A DNA stretch of 33,853 nucleotides from Alcaligenaceae bacterium (GTDB lineage Bacteria > Pseudomonadota > Gammaproteobacteria > Burkholderiales > Burkholderiaceae_B), in the NCBI GenBank assembly GCA_947378965.1, contig CANCMG010000044.1, positions 1-33,853 on the forward strand, written 5' to 3'. Every line of letters starts with the position of its first letter. Position 1 is the stretch's first letter. Positions 18,409 through 28,073 of this stretch are shown one piece after another. A program made the position numbers and the translations under genes. The notes under the pieces were generated by a model, which had not been told where the DNA came from, did no database searches, and saw only the letters and a program-made list of their open reading frames with translations.

Positions 18409-20807
18409 TTAGCCAGGGCCGGATTGGTACGGTTAGTTTCAATATTATTTAAAAAGTCGCCCAACGAGTCATTCTTTTCGCCAGTGCCTAGCTTCATGAT
18501 GGCCTGACCCGGCGGAAACTCGCTGAAATACATGTTGCCGCCCTCAATAATCAAGCCCTCAGGTGGGGGCGGTCGCTTTTGTTCAGGAAACCCTTTGAGC
18601 GCGTTTTGCATATAGCCTAGCCAGACTGGCAACGACGCACCGCCACCGGTTTCGCGTGAGCCCAGCGATTTGGGCTGGTCATAGCCCATCCAAGCCACAC
18701 CCACCAGTTGTGGGGTGTAACCCGCAAACCAGGCATCCACAGAGTCGTTGGTTGTGCCCGTTTTGCCTGCCAAATCGCCTCGCTTCAGGACTTGTCGTGA
18801 ACGCGCCGCAGTCCCTGAGGTAGCGACTCCGCGTAGCAGGTCATCCATGACATAGGCGGTACGGGCATCAATCGCACGCGCAGCTGAGTCGCCGGCGATG
18901 GTTGGCCGAGCCTGCATGATGACTTGGCCGCTGGCATCTGTGACTCGATCAATGAGAAAAGGCGTAATTCGGTAGCCGCCATTGGCAAAGACCGAGAACC
19001 CAGCAGCCAGTTGCATGGGGGTCACGGCCCCCGAGCCCAGAGCCATGGGCAGGTATGCCGGGTGACGTGCTTTGTCAAAACCGAAGCGTGCAATGTAGTC
19101 TTGCGCATACTTTGGCCCGATCGACTGCAAAATTCGGATCGACACCATGTTTTTAGAGCGCGCAATGGCCTCGCGCATCGTCAGTTTGTCGTCGTATTGC
19201 CCACCGTAGTTTTTTGGCGACCAGGCTTTAGAGCCTGTTTGCTCGGCGGTAAGCTCAAAGGGCTGATCAGAAATCACCGTACTTGGGGTTAAACCACGTT
19301 CAAGGGCGGCGGCATAGATGAAGGGCTTGAACGATGAACCGGGTTGGCGCCAGGCTTGAGTTACCCGGTTAAAGTTGCCGTGATAGAAGTCAAACCCGCC
19401 GACCATTGCTCGGATTGCACCGTCTTGCGGAATCATCGAGATAAAGGCGGACTGCACCGTGGGCAGGTTCAGGATCTCCCAGTACTCTACGGTTTTGTGC
19501 AGGTAAACGACCGAGCCGCGTTGCAGGCGCAAGTCGTTAGGCGCTTTGGGATTGAGCGCACGGGCGATGACACTCAGTGCTCTTTTATCTTTAATCGAAA
19601 TGATATCGGTTGAGCTGCGGGCGACCCTCACCTCCTCGGGTTTGACCGACAGCACCACGCCAATTAGCATTTCGGTGCGGTCCGGATGTTTGTCAAACAC
19701 CCCATCTAAAAACTCATCGAGCTTAGCCGCATCATTTTCAATACCAGCCGGCATGGTTAACTGCGCTTCTGGCCCCGGGTAAGGTGCTCGGCGTGTGTAA
19801 TCGAGTACACCTTCGCGCAGTGATTCGTAGGCCCACTGCTGATCTTTTGATTGGATTGTGGTGTAGACATTTAAGCCGCGTGAGTAAACGTTATCGGGAT
19901 AGACGCTAATCATCAACTGCCGTGCGAGCTCAGAAACGTATTCGCCGTGTACTGAAAATCCACCGGCGGGGGTGCCTTCGGCGGATTTAATGATCACAGG
20001 CTGATCCAAGGCCTTTTTGTATTCGGCATCAGTGAGATAGCCCAACGAGTGCATACGGCCCAACACGTAACGCTGTCGCAGCACCGCGCGAGGCTTGTTA
20101 GCGATCGGGTTAAAACGCGAGGGAGCCTTAGGGATACCAGCGAGCAGGGCGGCGTCTGCCGGCGTGATCTCTGACAGAGACTTGCCTAAATAGGTACGTG
20201 AGGCTGCAGCAAAACCATAGGCTCGGTTACCTAAATAAATCTGATTGAGGTAAAGCTCAAGAATCTGGTCTTTGCTAAGGTTGGCTTCAATCTTGAACGT
20301 CAGTAGTAGCTCGTAAAACTTGCGCGAGTAGGTTTTTTCAGAGGAAAGATAAAAATTACGGGCAACCTGCATGGTGATCGTGCTGGCACCTTGGGTTTTT
20401 TGCATGGAGATTAGATTGGTCAGCCCTGCACGAACCACCCCAACCCAGTCGACGCCGCCATGTTGATAAAAACGGTCGTCTTCGGCCGACAGAACGGCCG
20501 ATTTCATCACATCGGGGATCTCGTTAAAGCGTAGTACGTTGCGGCGCTCTTCACCGAATTCGCCGATCATGACTTTGTCGGCGGTAAAGATGCGCAGAGG
20601 CACACGCGGACGGTAGTCTGTCATGGCCGTTAGTTCAGGCACATTAGGCCAGGCAAGCGCAAGCGCCATGCTAAATAGCAGGGCGCCACACAGGGCTAAA
20701 CCCGCCGACAAAATCGAAAGTTTAAGAAAAAACCCAATGATCCAAGAGCCGCGCCGTTTGGGCTCGTCGGGTTCGTCGTCGTCGCGCGTGTCGGAAAATT
20801 TGCTCAT
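18405..20807 (-). CDS. mrcA: Penicillin-binding protein 1A
   Basis: The 800-residue bifunctional peptidoglycan synthase has an N-terminal cytoplasmic tail and one membrane helix (about 23-52). The glycosyltransferase family 51 domain contains SAEDDRFYQHGGVDW, with the catalytic glutamate, and STITMQVARNFYLS. The transpeptidase domain has Ser491-X-X-Lys494 in QPGSSFKPFIY, the SKN motif in AIARSKNMVS, and Lys682-Thr-Gly in AGKTGTTNDS. All catalytic motifs are intact. An OB-like insert lies between the two domains. The start is ATG at 20807, back to back with aroK. In many betaproteobacteria pilMNOPQ lies here; it is absent. Confidence 0.97.
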   Translation of the reverse strand: MSKFSDTRDDDEPDEPKRRGSWIIGFFLKLSILSAGLALCGALLFSMALALAWPNVPELTAMTDYRPRVPLRIFTADKVMIGEFGEERRNVLRFNEIPDVMKSAVLSAEDDRFYQHGGVDWVGVVRAGLTNLISMQKTQGASTITMQVARNFYLSSEKTYSRKFYELLLTFKIEANLSKDQILELYLNQIYLGNRAYGFAAASRTYLGKSLSEITPADAALLAGIPKAPSRFNPIANKPRAVLRQRYVLGRMHSLGYLTDAEYKKALDQPVIIKSAEGTPAGGFSVHGEYVSELARQLMISVYPDNVYSRGLNVYTTIQSKDQQWAYESLREGVLDYTRRAPYPGPEAQLTMPAGIENDAAKLDEFLDGVFDKHPDRTEMLIGVVLSVKPEEVRVARSSTDIISIKDKRALSVIARALNPKAPNDLRLQRGSVVYLHKTVEYWEILNLPTVQSAFISMIPQDGAIRAMVGGFDFYHGNFNRVTQAWRQPGSSFKPFIYAAALERGLTPSTVISDQPFELTAEQTGSKAWSPKNYGGQYDDKLTMREAIARSKNMVSIRILQSIGPKYAQDYIARFGFDKARHPAYLPMALGSGAVTPMQLAAGFSVFANGGYRITPFLIDRVTDASGQVIMQARPTIAGDSAARAIDARTAYVMDDLLRGVATSGTAARSRQVLKRGDLAGKTGTTNDSVDAWFAGYTPQLVGVAWMGYDQPKSLGSRETGGGASLPVWLGYMQNALKGFPEQKRPPPPEGLIIEGGNMYFSEFPPGQAIMKLGTGEKNDSLGDFLNNIETNRTNPALAN

Positions 20808-20895
20808 TACGAGGCATTTTAACGGAATGCGCAGAAATTCTCCCCATTTAGGGGGATGAGAGCACTAGTTTTTAGCGACTTTTGCACGAGAGAGT

Positions 20896-20924
20896 TTGAG
20901 GCGCGCGGCGGTCAATGGGATAAT
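20896..20924 (+). promoter_or_regulatory. Candidate sigma-70 promoter for aroK
   Basis: TTGAGG (20896-20901) and GATAAT (20919-20924) are separated by 17 bases, the optimum. The expected transcription start, about seven bases after the -10, falls on the A of the ATG at 20931. If real, the aroK message would be leaderless. Confidence 0.5.
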
Positions 20925-20930
20925 CACGCT

Positions 20931-21647
20931 ATGAATAACGCATTGACCCCCGAACCGCAGCACGGCGTCGGCCTAAATCTCACGAACCCGGAGCAGGAAT
21001 TACCTGCGCCCCAGAGCGCTTGGGCAAACCACACCCCCGTCTTTTTGGTCGGAATGATGGGCGCGGGCAAAACCACGATCGGTAAAAGTCTGGCAAAAGC
21101 GCTGCACCGCGAGTTTCTTGATCTTGACCACGAACTCGAAGCGCGCTGCGGTGTACGTATTCCGACTATTTTTGAGATCGAAGGCGAAGCGGGTTTTCGC
21201 AAGCGCGAGTGTCAAGTGTTAGACGATTGCACATTGCGACCTGGGCTGGTGATGGCCACGGGTGGTGGCGCCGTGATGGCCTTAGAAAACCGCAAGGCGT
21301 TACGTACCCGCGGTGTGGTGATTTATCTGAGAGCGAACGTTGATGAGCTGTATCGCCGAACCAGTCGCGATCGCAACCGGCCGCTGTTGGCAACGCCTGA
21401 TCCGCGCGGCACCTTGCGTAATTTGCTCGAATTACGCGAGCCCTTTTATCGTGAGGTTGCCGATATTGTGATGGATACGGGGTCGAACTCGGTGGCGCAA
21501 TTGGTGGCACAACTCGTCGAACGCCTCAAACAGATCGATAAGGCGATTGACCAACAGGCTCGACGCCACCCCGAAAATTCTTCAGAGAACATGCGGGCAG
21601 ATTTCACAGCCAGTCATCCACCAGAGAACAAGCCATGCACACCGTAG
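20931..21647 (+). CDS. aroK: Shikimate kinase
   Basis: The start chosen is the ATG at 20931 (238 residues). The in-frame ATG at 20856 would overlap the mrcA upstream region and add a sequence without family features; no other start codon lies between. The enzyme phosphorylates shikimate in the aromatic amino acid pathway. Motifs: P-loop GMMGAGKTTIGKS (41-53), DLDHELE (64-70), GFRKRECQVL (88-97), GGG (111-113), and the lid arginine region RRTSRDRNRPLL. About 35 residues precede the kinase core and a short charged tail follows it. The end overlaps aroB by 13 bases. Confidence 0.95.
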   Translation: MNNALTPEPQHGVGLNLTNPEQELPAPQSAWANHTPVFLVGMMGAGKTTIGKSLAKALHREFLDLDHELEARCGVRIPTIFEIEGEAGFRKRECQVLDDCTLRPGLVMATGGGAVMALENRKALRTRGVVIYLRANVDELYRRTSRDRNRPLLATPDPRGTLRNLLELREPFYREVADIVMDTGSNSVAQLVAQLVERLKQIDKAIDQQARRHPENSSENMRADFTASHPPENKPCTP

Positions 21648-22714
21648 ATGTCGCGACCCCAGGCGGCCAGTATCCAATTCGTATCGCCCCAGGGCGTCTT
21701 GAGTCGTTGGCCCAAACGATCCCGTCTGATGCCTCCTCAATCGTGTTAATCACCAACCCGGTCATTCAACGCCTGATGGGCGAGCGCGTGACTCAAATCC
21801 TGGCGCAAACAGGCAAACGGCTTGTGCCGGTGCTCTTGCCTGATGGCGAAGCTTATAAAACGCTAGACACGCTGAACTTGATTTTTGATGCCATGCTTGC
21901 CGCGCAACTTGATCGGCGCACGGTCATCGTTGCCTTGGGTGGTGGCGTGATTGGCGACATGGCTGGGTTTGCTGCCGCCGTCTATCAACGCGGAGTGCGG
22001 TTTGTGCAAGTGCCCACGACCTTGCTCTCGCAAGTGGATTCCTCTGTTGGCGGCAAAACAGCGGTAAATCATCCGCTGGGCAAAAACATGATCGGGGCGT
22101 TTTATCAGCCGATCGCCGTCGAGATCGATACCAGTGTGCTCAACACGCTACCTGATCGCGAAATGTCTGCTGGCTTAGCTGAAGTGATCAAGTACGGTTT
22201 GATTCTTGACCCAGATTTTTTTGAGTGGTGCGAAAAAAGTGTAGCTGGCTTGCGCGCGCGCGATCCTGAACTCTTAGCAACTGCGATTCGTCGTTCGTGC
22301 GAATTTAAAGCCTGGGTCGTTTCAAAAGACGAGCGCGAAACCGGCTTGCGTGCGATTTTGAATTTAGGCCATACGTTCGGTCATGCGATTGAAGCGGGCC
22401 TGGGGTACGGCGAGTGGTTACATGGCGAAGCCGTTGGCTGCGGTCTGGTGATGGCTGCTGATTTGTCGGCAGAGCTGTTTGGTTTTTCGCAGGCTGATGT
22501 GCAACGCGTGCGGGCCTTAGTGCGCGCGATTGGTTGCCCGATACTTGGGCCTCGACTTGGCGGCGTTGACCACTGGATGCAGCTGATGCGCGGCGACAAA
22601 AAAACCGAAGCGGGTGAAATCAATTTTATTTTGATGCCAAAAATTGGTGAAACTATTCGTCGTGCGGCACCCGCCGAGTTAGTGGCGAAGGTGATTTTGC
22701 GCAATACCGCCTAA
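21635..22714 (+). CDS. aroB: 3-dehydroquinate synthase
   Basis: The 359-residue NAD- and metal-dependent enzyme converts DAHP to 3-dehydroquinate. Visible are LPDGEAYKTL, the NAD loop VALGGGVIGDMAGFAA, FVQVPTTLLSQVDSSVGGKTAVNHPLGKN (only partly quoted in function terms: substrate and cofactor loop), EVIKYGL, and the zinc-ligand helix LNLGHTFGHAIE followed by LHGEAV. The ATG lies inside the 3' end of aroK, so the two are coupled. Its length is normal for the family. Confidence 0.97.
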   Translation: MHTVDVATPGGQYPIRIAPGRLESLAQTIPSDASSIVLITNPVIQRLMGERVTQILAQTGKRLVPVLLPDGEAYKTLDTLNLIFDAMLAAQLDRRTVIVALGGGVIGDMAGFAAAVYQRGVRFVQVPTTLLSQVDSSVGGKTAVNHPLGKNMIGAFYQPIAVEIDTSVLNTLPDREMSAGLAEVIKYGLILDPDFFEWCEKSVAGLRARDPELLATAIRRSCEFKAWVVSKDERETGLRAILNLGHTFGHAIEAGLGYGEWLHGEAVGCGLVMAADLSAELFGFSQADVQRVRALVRAIGCPILGPRLGGVDHWMQLMRGDKKTEAGEINFILMPKIGETIRRAAPAELVAKVILRNTA

Positions 22715-22861
22715 AGTGCGCATTGGCTGCCCCCGATTATCATGTCGCGTCAGTGCGGTTGATGCTAAGCGAGGATTGTTAGGTTATGGCTCAGCGCTAA
22801 TAGAGCGCGCGTTTGACTGGCTCGCATCGCTGACTGAGCCGCCTACAAGGGACAACACACA

Positions 22862-24001
22862 ATGATTGAACAGGCTGTCTACGCGTCTAAATCAGAGCAA
22901 AGCCAAGGTCGCCGGTATCAAGAGCCTGCACCTTCTAATCGCAGCGAGTTTCAGCGCGATCGCGATCGCATTGTGCACGCAGGTGCCTTCAGACGACTCG
23001 AATATAAAACGCAAGTTTTTATCAATCATGAAGGTGATCTGTTTCGTACACGGCTCACGCACTCTCTTGAAGTGGCGCAGATTGCCCGCGTGCTGGCCCG
23101 CAGTTTGCGCTTAAGTGAAGACTTAACTGAGGCGATCGCCCTCGCCCATGATTTGGGCCACACACCCTTTGGTCATGCGGGCCAAGACGAATTGAATGCC
23201 TGCATGCGTGAGTTGGCCCCCGAGGCGGGTGGGTTTGAACATAATCTGCAAAGTCTGCGCGTGGTGGATGAACTTGAAGAGCGTTACGCAGCGTTTAACG
23301 GACTCAACCTGTGCTTTGAAACGCGTGAAGGGATTTTGAAGCATTGTTCGCTCGCGCACGCAAAGCGTCTGGGCGATGTCGGACAGCGCTTCATCGATCG
23401 CACACAACCCTCGCTTGAAGCGCAGTTAGCAAATTTGGCGGATGAAATCGCCTATAACAATCACGACATTGATGATGGCTTGCGATCGGGCTTGTTGACG
23501 CTTGAGCAATTACAAACAGTGCCGATTTTTGCGCGCCACTATGGGCAAGCGTCAAAAACATGGCCCGACTTGGTGACACGACGCTTAGTCTCAGAAACGA
23601 TTCGAAGCATGATTAACACCTTAATCACCGACGTGACGCAAACCACTTCGACCAAGTTAGCTCAGGCGCAGCCCGCTGATGCACAGGCTGCACGGCGTTG
23701 TGGGCCGCTCGTAGCATTTTCAAGTGACCTCAGGCACGAGGCCGATGCGCTTAAAAAATTCTTGTTTGAAAATTTGTATCGTCACTATAAAGTGATGCGT
23801 ATGACCAATAAGGCGCGTCGGATCGTGCGCGAGTTATTTAGTGCGTTTGTTCAAGAGCCGCGTTTGTTACCGCCGGATTACTGGCATGATGATAAAACTG
23901 TTCAGGCGCGGGCGATTTCGGATTACATTGCAGGCATGACCGATCGGTATGCGATTCGCGAGCATCATCGCTTGTTTCGGATGGGCGAACAGTTTGATTA
24001 A
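22862..24001 (+). CDS. dgt: Deoxyguanosinetriphosphate triphosphohydrolase-like protein
   Basis: The 379-residue HD-domain protein of the dNTPase family hydrolyses dNTPs to deoxynucleosides and triphosphate. The metal site is seen as His67 in [10 protein letters not shown], His96-Asp97 in [15 protein letters not shown] and a later Asp in [13 protein letters not shown]. Length and layout match the shorter Dgt type 2 group rather than the longer E. coli enzyme. The ATG follows AAGGGAC. It lies 147 bases after aroB, the usual neighbour in betaproteobacteria. GGCTCAG/CTGAGCC (22788-22794/22834-22840) forms an inverted repeat in that gap. Confidence 0.93.
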   Translation: MIEQAVYASKSEQSQGRRYQEPAPSNRSEFQRDRDRIVHAGAFRRLEYKTQVFINHEGDLFRTRLTHSLEVAQIARVLARSLRLSEDLTEAIALAHDLGHTPFGHAGQDELNACMRELAPEAGGFEHNLQSLRVVDELEERYAAFNGLNLCFETREGILKHCSLAHAKRLGDVGQRFIDRTQPSLEAQLANLADEIAYNNHDIDDGLRSGLLTLEQLQTVPIFARHYGQASKTWPDLVTRRLVSETIRSMINTLITDVTQTTSTKLAQAQPADAQAARRCGPLVAFSSDLRHEADALKKFLFENLYRHYKVMRMTNKARRIVRELFSAFVQEPRLLPPDYWHDDKTVQARAISDYIAGMTDRYAIREHHRLFRMGEQFD

Positions 24002-24093
24002 CGCGAAGGTTGAGCGCACGTCTCGATCGCTGCTAGGATAGAGAGGTGGCATGTTCGCCGAGTTCGGTCAGCACACAGTATAGAGAGGATCAC

Positions 24094-24960
24094 GTGAAAC
24101 ACTTTAAACCGCTCGCTAGTCTTCAATACCCGCTTCGGGCTCGCGCGAGCCTGCTCGCGGTGGCCTTGGTTGTGTTGACAGGCCTTGCCGCCTGTTCGCA
24201 GCGTGCGGCACCGATTAGCAATGCTGGCAATGTTGGCAGTGGTTCAAACGAGAGTGGTCCCGTGGCAATGGCGATGCCGATCGCAGCGCCGGGCGATTTT
24301 TCTGACTCGTCTGTGACAGGTACACCCTTAGTTGAAAACGCGCCGGCACCTTTTGCCACGTCAGTGACCCAGCCCAGTACCGAGCAAAGTCACTCGGCAG
24401 TGATCGTCTCTGGCGGCCCTGCTAACTTGGGTGAACTTAAACTTTCGCTTGTTCAAAACTGTACCCCAACCCGTTCGGGCAATACTTGCAATCTTGTCTT
24501 TGTTGAGGCCCGCGCAGGGCAAGATGCGGCGGCATTGACGCGCGACTATTTCAGTCGCACTGGTGACGAAGCTACACCGCGCGCAAGCGTCGAAAGCACG
24601 TGTTCACCAGGCTGGGTGGCTTCGGTGGTGTCGCAACAAGGCTCCGTTCAAGGCGGCGGCACCTTACGCGCGTACGCTGCCGTGTGTGGCCATCCTAATG
24701 CAAACAGTGCTTTGACAGCAGCGTTCAATATTTGTGACGGCCGCACGCAAGGCGGCTGCAGAAAATCCAGCCAAGTGACTGTGCTGTGGGGGCGTTGGTC
24801 AGCAGACCAGCCGGGCGCTGGCACTGGCGAGCCAGGCAAACCACTTGATGCGTCTGGCTTAAGTGGCGGGCTTCGTTGCGAGTCAAGGTTGCCCTTATTT
24901 GAGTCGGCACGCTGCGGTAGCAATGCCGCGTCGCAATTAAGATTTTTTGGTTTGCCGTAA
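24094..24960 (+). CDS. Hypothetical cysteine-rich lipoprotein
   Basis: Not recognised. The GTG at 24094 is the best start: GAGAGGA precedes it and the product begins directly with a signal peptide. A lipobox (LAAC) places the lipidated cysteine at residue 34 of 288. A Gly/Ser/Ala/Pro-rich stretch to about residue 105 looks disordered. The C-terminal part has eight further cysteines (CTPTRSGNTC, STCSP, AVCGH, ICDGRTQGGC, RCES, ARCGS) and a segment AYAAVCGHPNANSALTAAF loosely like DUF4189-type domains. An exported, disulfide-bonded domain anchored to a membrane is likely; function unknown. Confidence 0.75.
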   Translation: MKHFKPLASLQYPLRARASLLAVALVVLTGLAACSQRAAPISNAGNVGSGSNESGPVAMAMPIAAPGDFSDSSVTGTPLVENAPAPFATSVTQPSTEQSHSAVIVSGGPANLGELKLSLVQNCTPTRSGNTCNLVFVEARAGQDAAALTRDYFSRTGDEATPRASVESTCSPGWVASVVSQQGSVQGGGTLRAYAAVCGHPNANSALTAAFNICDGRTQGGCRKSSQVTVLWGRWSADQPGAGTGEPGKPLDASGLSGGLRCESRLPLFESARCGSNAASQLRFFGLP

Positions 24961-25060
24961 CGCGCGAGAGCAGCGTGCTTAAGCGCTAGACGCGCTGTGA
25001 CAGCAATGCGACAACCCCAACGCGCGACTACTCTAACGACAGAGCGGGCGCTTGGAGAAA

Positions 25061-27955
25061 CTAGACCCGCTGCCGCTTTAACACTGGCGCCAAGTAATGA
25101 CCGGTGTGGCTCGCTGCGGTGCGCGCAATCAGTTCGGGCGTGCCCTGTGCCACAATCGTGCCGCCACCGTCGCCGCCTTCCGGGCCCATATCAATGACCC
25201 AGTCAGCTGTTTTGATGACATCAAGATTATGCTCAATGACCACCACCGTGTTGCCCGCCTCGACCAGTTGGTTGAGCACTTCGAGCAGCAAGGCGATATC
25301 CTGAAAATGCAGCCCGGTTGTGGGTTCATCCAAAATATAAAACGTGCGACCAGTACTGCGACGTGACAGTTCAAGTGATAGCTTGACCCGTTGCGCCTCA
25401 CCGCCCGACAGTGTTGTGGCGCTTTGTCCCAAGCGTAAATACGACAGGCCCACGTCCATCAGGGTTTGCAGTTTGCGGGCAATCGAGGGCACCGCTTCAA
25501 AATACACTAGCGCTTGTTCAACCGTTAATTCGAGCACCTCGGTAATGTTGCGCCCTCGATAACGAATCTCAAGCGTCTCGCGGTTATAGCGTTTGCCGAC
25601 ACATACGTCGCAAGGGACATACATGTCAGGCAAAAAGTGCATTTCAACTTTCACGACGCCATCGCCTTGACAGGCTTCACAGCGACCACCTTTGACGTTA
25701 AAGCTAAAGCGTCCTGGGTCATAGCCACGCGTGCGCGCCCCGGGCGTGCCGGCGAAGAGCTCACGAATCGGTGTGAATAACCCAGTGTAGGTGGCGGGAT
25801 TGCTGCGTGGTGTGCGACCAATCGGACTTTGATCGACGCTGATGATTTTGTCGAAATGTTCAAGCCCAGTCAGACCCGCATAGGGAGCGGGCTCGCTTTG
25901 CGCGTGGTGCAAGGCGCGCGACATGACAACCGCAAGTGTGTCGTTGATGAGTGTGGATTTGCCCGAGCCCGAGACTCCGGTGACACAGATGAACTTACCC
26001 GCAGGGATACGCAGCTCAACGGACTTCAAGTTGTTGCCTCGGCAACCCGTAAGCGTCAGCCACGCTTGCTCTTCGTTTAATGGACGACGTTTTGGGATCG
26101 CAATCGCTCGTGTGCCACTCATGTACTGGCCAGTGACCGACGCAGGATTTTGTTCAATTTGCGCGGGCGTACCTTGCGCCACAATTTGCCCACCGTGCTC
26201 GCCGGCACCCGGGCCCATATCGATGACCCAGTCTGCTTGCCGGATCATATCCTCGTCGTGCTCAACCACAATCACACTGTTTCCTAAATCACGCAGGTGG
26301 TGCAGTGTGGCAATTAAGCGATCGTTATCGCGCTGGTGCAGGCCGATAGAGGGTTCGTCCAGCACATACATCACACCAGTCAGCCCTGAGCCAATCTGAC
26401 TGGCAAGCCTGATACGTTGTGCTTCGCCACCTGAAATCGTATCGGCACTGCGATCCAGCGATAAATAATTTAAGCCGACATTATTTAAAAAACTTAAGCG
26501 TGCTTCGATCTCGCGCACGATGCGTTGGGCAATTTCTTGACGCGCGCCCGTCAAGCGCAAGTCTTGAAACCATTTCAGGCATTGCGAAAGGGGTTGCGCT
26601 TCAACTTCATAAATCGCCAAACCCCGTTCTTGCCATTGCTGCGCCTCGGGGGTACCCGCCAACGCTTTCGGTGGCGCGATACGTTCGTCGCCAATGCGCA
26701 CGTGACGCGCCTCGGCACGCAGACGCGAGCCTTGGCACGCCGGACAGGTTTGTACCGCACGGTATTTGCCAAGCTCTTCGCGCACGGCTGACGAGTCGGT
26801 GTCTTTCCAGCGACGCTCAAGGTTTGGAATCACGCCTTCAAAGGGGTGTCGCTTGACGCTGCTGCGACCTTTTTCATTCAGGTAAAAAAACGGTAGCTCT
26901 ACCTCTCCAGAACCGTGCAACACGATCTGGCGGATCTCTTCAGGTAAGGTTTCCCAGCTGGTTTCAATATCAAACTCATAATGCGTGGCTAAACTTGAGA
27001 GCATTGAAAAGGTAAACGCGTTGCGCTTATCCCAGCCACGGATGGCGCCCGAGCCCAAACTCAACTCTGGAAACGCCACCACCCGTTTTGGATCAAAAAA
27101 GCCAACATGCCCCAAGCCATCACAGCTAGAACAGGCGCCCACTGGGTTATTAAAGCTGAACAGACGTGGCTCAAGCTCGGGCAGGCTGTGACTACAGACC
27201 GGACAGGCGTAGCGGCTTGAAAACAAGTGCTCTTGGTTGGTGTCCATATCAAGCGCGATGACGCGCCCCTGCGCCAGCGTTAAGGCTGTTTCAAAGCTTT
27301 CGGCCAGTCGCTGTTTACTTTCTGGCTTGATGCGCAAACGATCAATCACCACGTCGATGTCGTGCTTCTCGTTTTTGTTGAGCTCGGGCATGCTATCCAA
27401 GTCAACCATTTCGCCGTTAACTCTGACTCGCACAAAACCTTGCGCCTGCAAACTCGCGCACTCATCCTCAAAACTGCCTTTACGGGTGCGCGCCACGGGC
27501 GCCAAAATCGCGAGGCGCCGCTCTGCGGGCCAGGCCAGCACGGTATCGACCATTTGACTGACATTTTGCGCAGCGAGTGGCAAGCCGTGCGAGGGGCAAT
27601 AGGGGGTACCTACCCTGGCAAATAGCAGGCGCAGATAGTCGTGGATCTCGGTAATCGTGCCCACGGTTGAGCGCGGGTTGTGCCCTGCCGCCTTTTGCTC
27701 GATTGAAATGGCGGGCGACAGCCCTTCGATTAAATCGACATCAGGCTTATCCATGAGCTGCAAAAACTGGCGCGCGTAGGCCGACAAACTTTCAACGTAG
27801 CGGCGCTGCCCCTCGGCATACAGAGTATCAAAGGCAAGCGATGACTTACCTGAGCCCGACAAGCCTGTGACCACCACTAATTTGTGGCGAGGCAGGTCAA
27901 GTGACACGTTTTTGAGGTTATGAGTGCGAGCACCCCGAATACGAATGTCTTCCAT
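25061..27955 (-). CDS. uvrA: Excinuclease ABC subunit A
   Basis: The start used is the ATG at 27955 ([16 protein letters not shown], the standard UvrA beginning), giving 964 residues; a TTG at 28003 would add 16 basic residues without family likeness. UvrA recognises bulky DNA lesions and loads UvrB. Both ABC modules are intact: Walker [10 protein letters not shown] and GVSGSGKST, signatures [10 protein letters not shown] and [10 protein letters not shown]. Zinc modules are CPVC/CSSC in the first half and CEAC/CDVC ([11 protein letters not shown]) in the second. It is divergent from an MFS gene with a 118-base shared upstream region; TATAGT (complement of 28015-28020) is a candidate -10. Confidence 0.97.
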   Translation of the reverse strand: MEDIRIRGARTHNLKNVSLDLPRHKLVVVTGLSGSGKSSLAFDTLYAEGQRRYVESLSAYARQFLQLMDKPDVDLIEGLSPAISIEQKAAGHNPRSTVGTITEIHDYLRLLFARVGTPYCPSHGLPLAAQNVSQMVDTVLAWPAERRLAILAPVARTRKGSFEDECASLQAQGFVRVRVNGEMVDLDSMPELNKNEKHDIDVVIDRLRIKPESKQRLAESFETALTLAQGRVIALDMDTNQEHLFSSRYACPVCSHSLPELEPRLFSFNNPVGACSSCDGLGHVGFFDPKRVVAFPELSLGSGAIRGWDKRNAFTFSMLSSLATHYEFDIETSWETLPEEIRQIVLHGSGEVELPFFYLNEKGRSSVKRHPFEGVIPNLERRWKDTDSSAVREELGKYRAVQTCPACQGSRLRAEARHVRIGDERIAPPKALAGTPEAQQWQERGLAIYEVEAQPLSQCLKWFQDLRLTGARQEIAQRIVREIEARLSFLNNVGLNYLSLDRSADTISGGEAQRIRLASQIGSGLTGVMYVLDEPSIGLHQRDNDRLIATLHHLRDLGNSVIVVEHDEDMIRQADWVIDMGPGAGEHGGQIVAQGTPAQIEQNPASVTGQYMSGTRAIAIPKRRPLNEEQAWLTLTGCRGNNLKSVELRIPAGKFICVTGVSGSGKSTLINDTLAVVMSRALHHAQSEPAPYAGLTGLEHFDKIISVDQSPIGRTPRSNPATYTGLFTPIRELFAGTPGARTRGYDPGRFSFNVKGGRCEACQGDGVVKVEMHFLPDMYVPCDVCVGKRYNRETLEIRYRGRNITEVLELTVEQALVYFEAVPSIARKLQTLMDVGLSYLRLGQSATTLSGGEAQRVKLSLELSRRSTGRTFYILDEPTTGLHFQDIALLLEVLNQLVEAGNTVVVIEHNLDVIKTADWVIDMGPEGGDGGGTIVAQGTPELIARTAASHTGHYLAPVLKRQRV

Positions 27956-28073
27956 GTGGCCTATGCTGAGTTGTGTATTTCTGTTGTTGCGACGTTTACG
28001 CAAGGCAACTTGGTACTATAACGCCCTGACACTACCGCAGCCTACCCGCCCACCACTTTGAAGCAAGAGTTTG

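Noticed and set aside
25923-26399. 158-codon open frame on the plus strand
   Set aside because: It is antisense to the conserved first and second ABC modules of uvrA and shows no protein family features.
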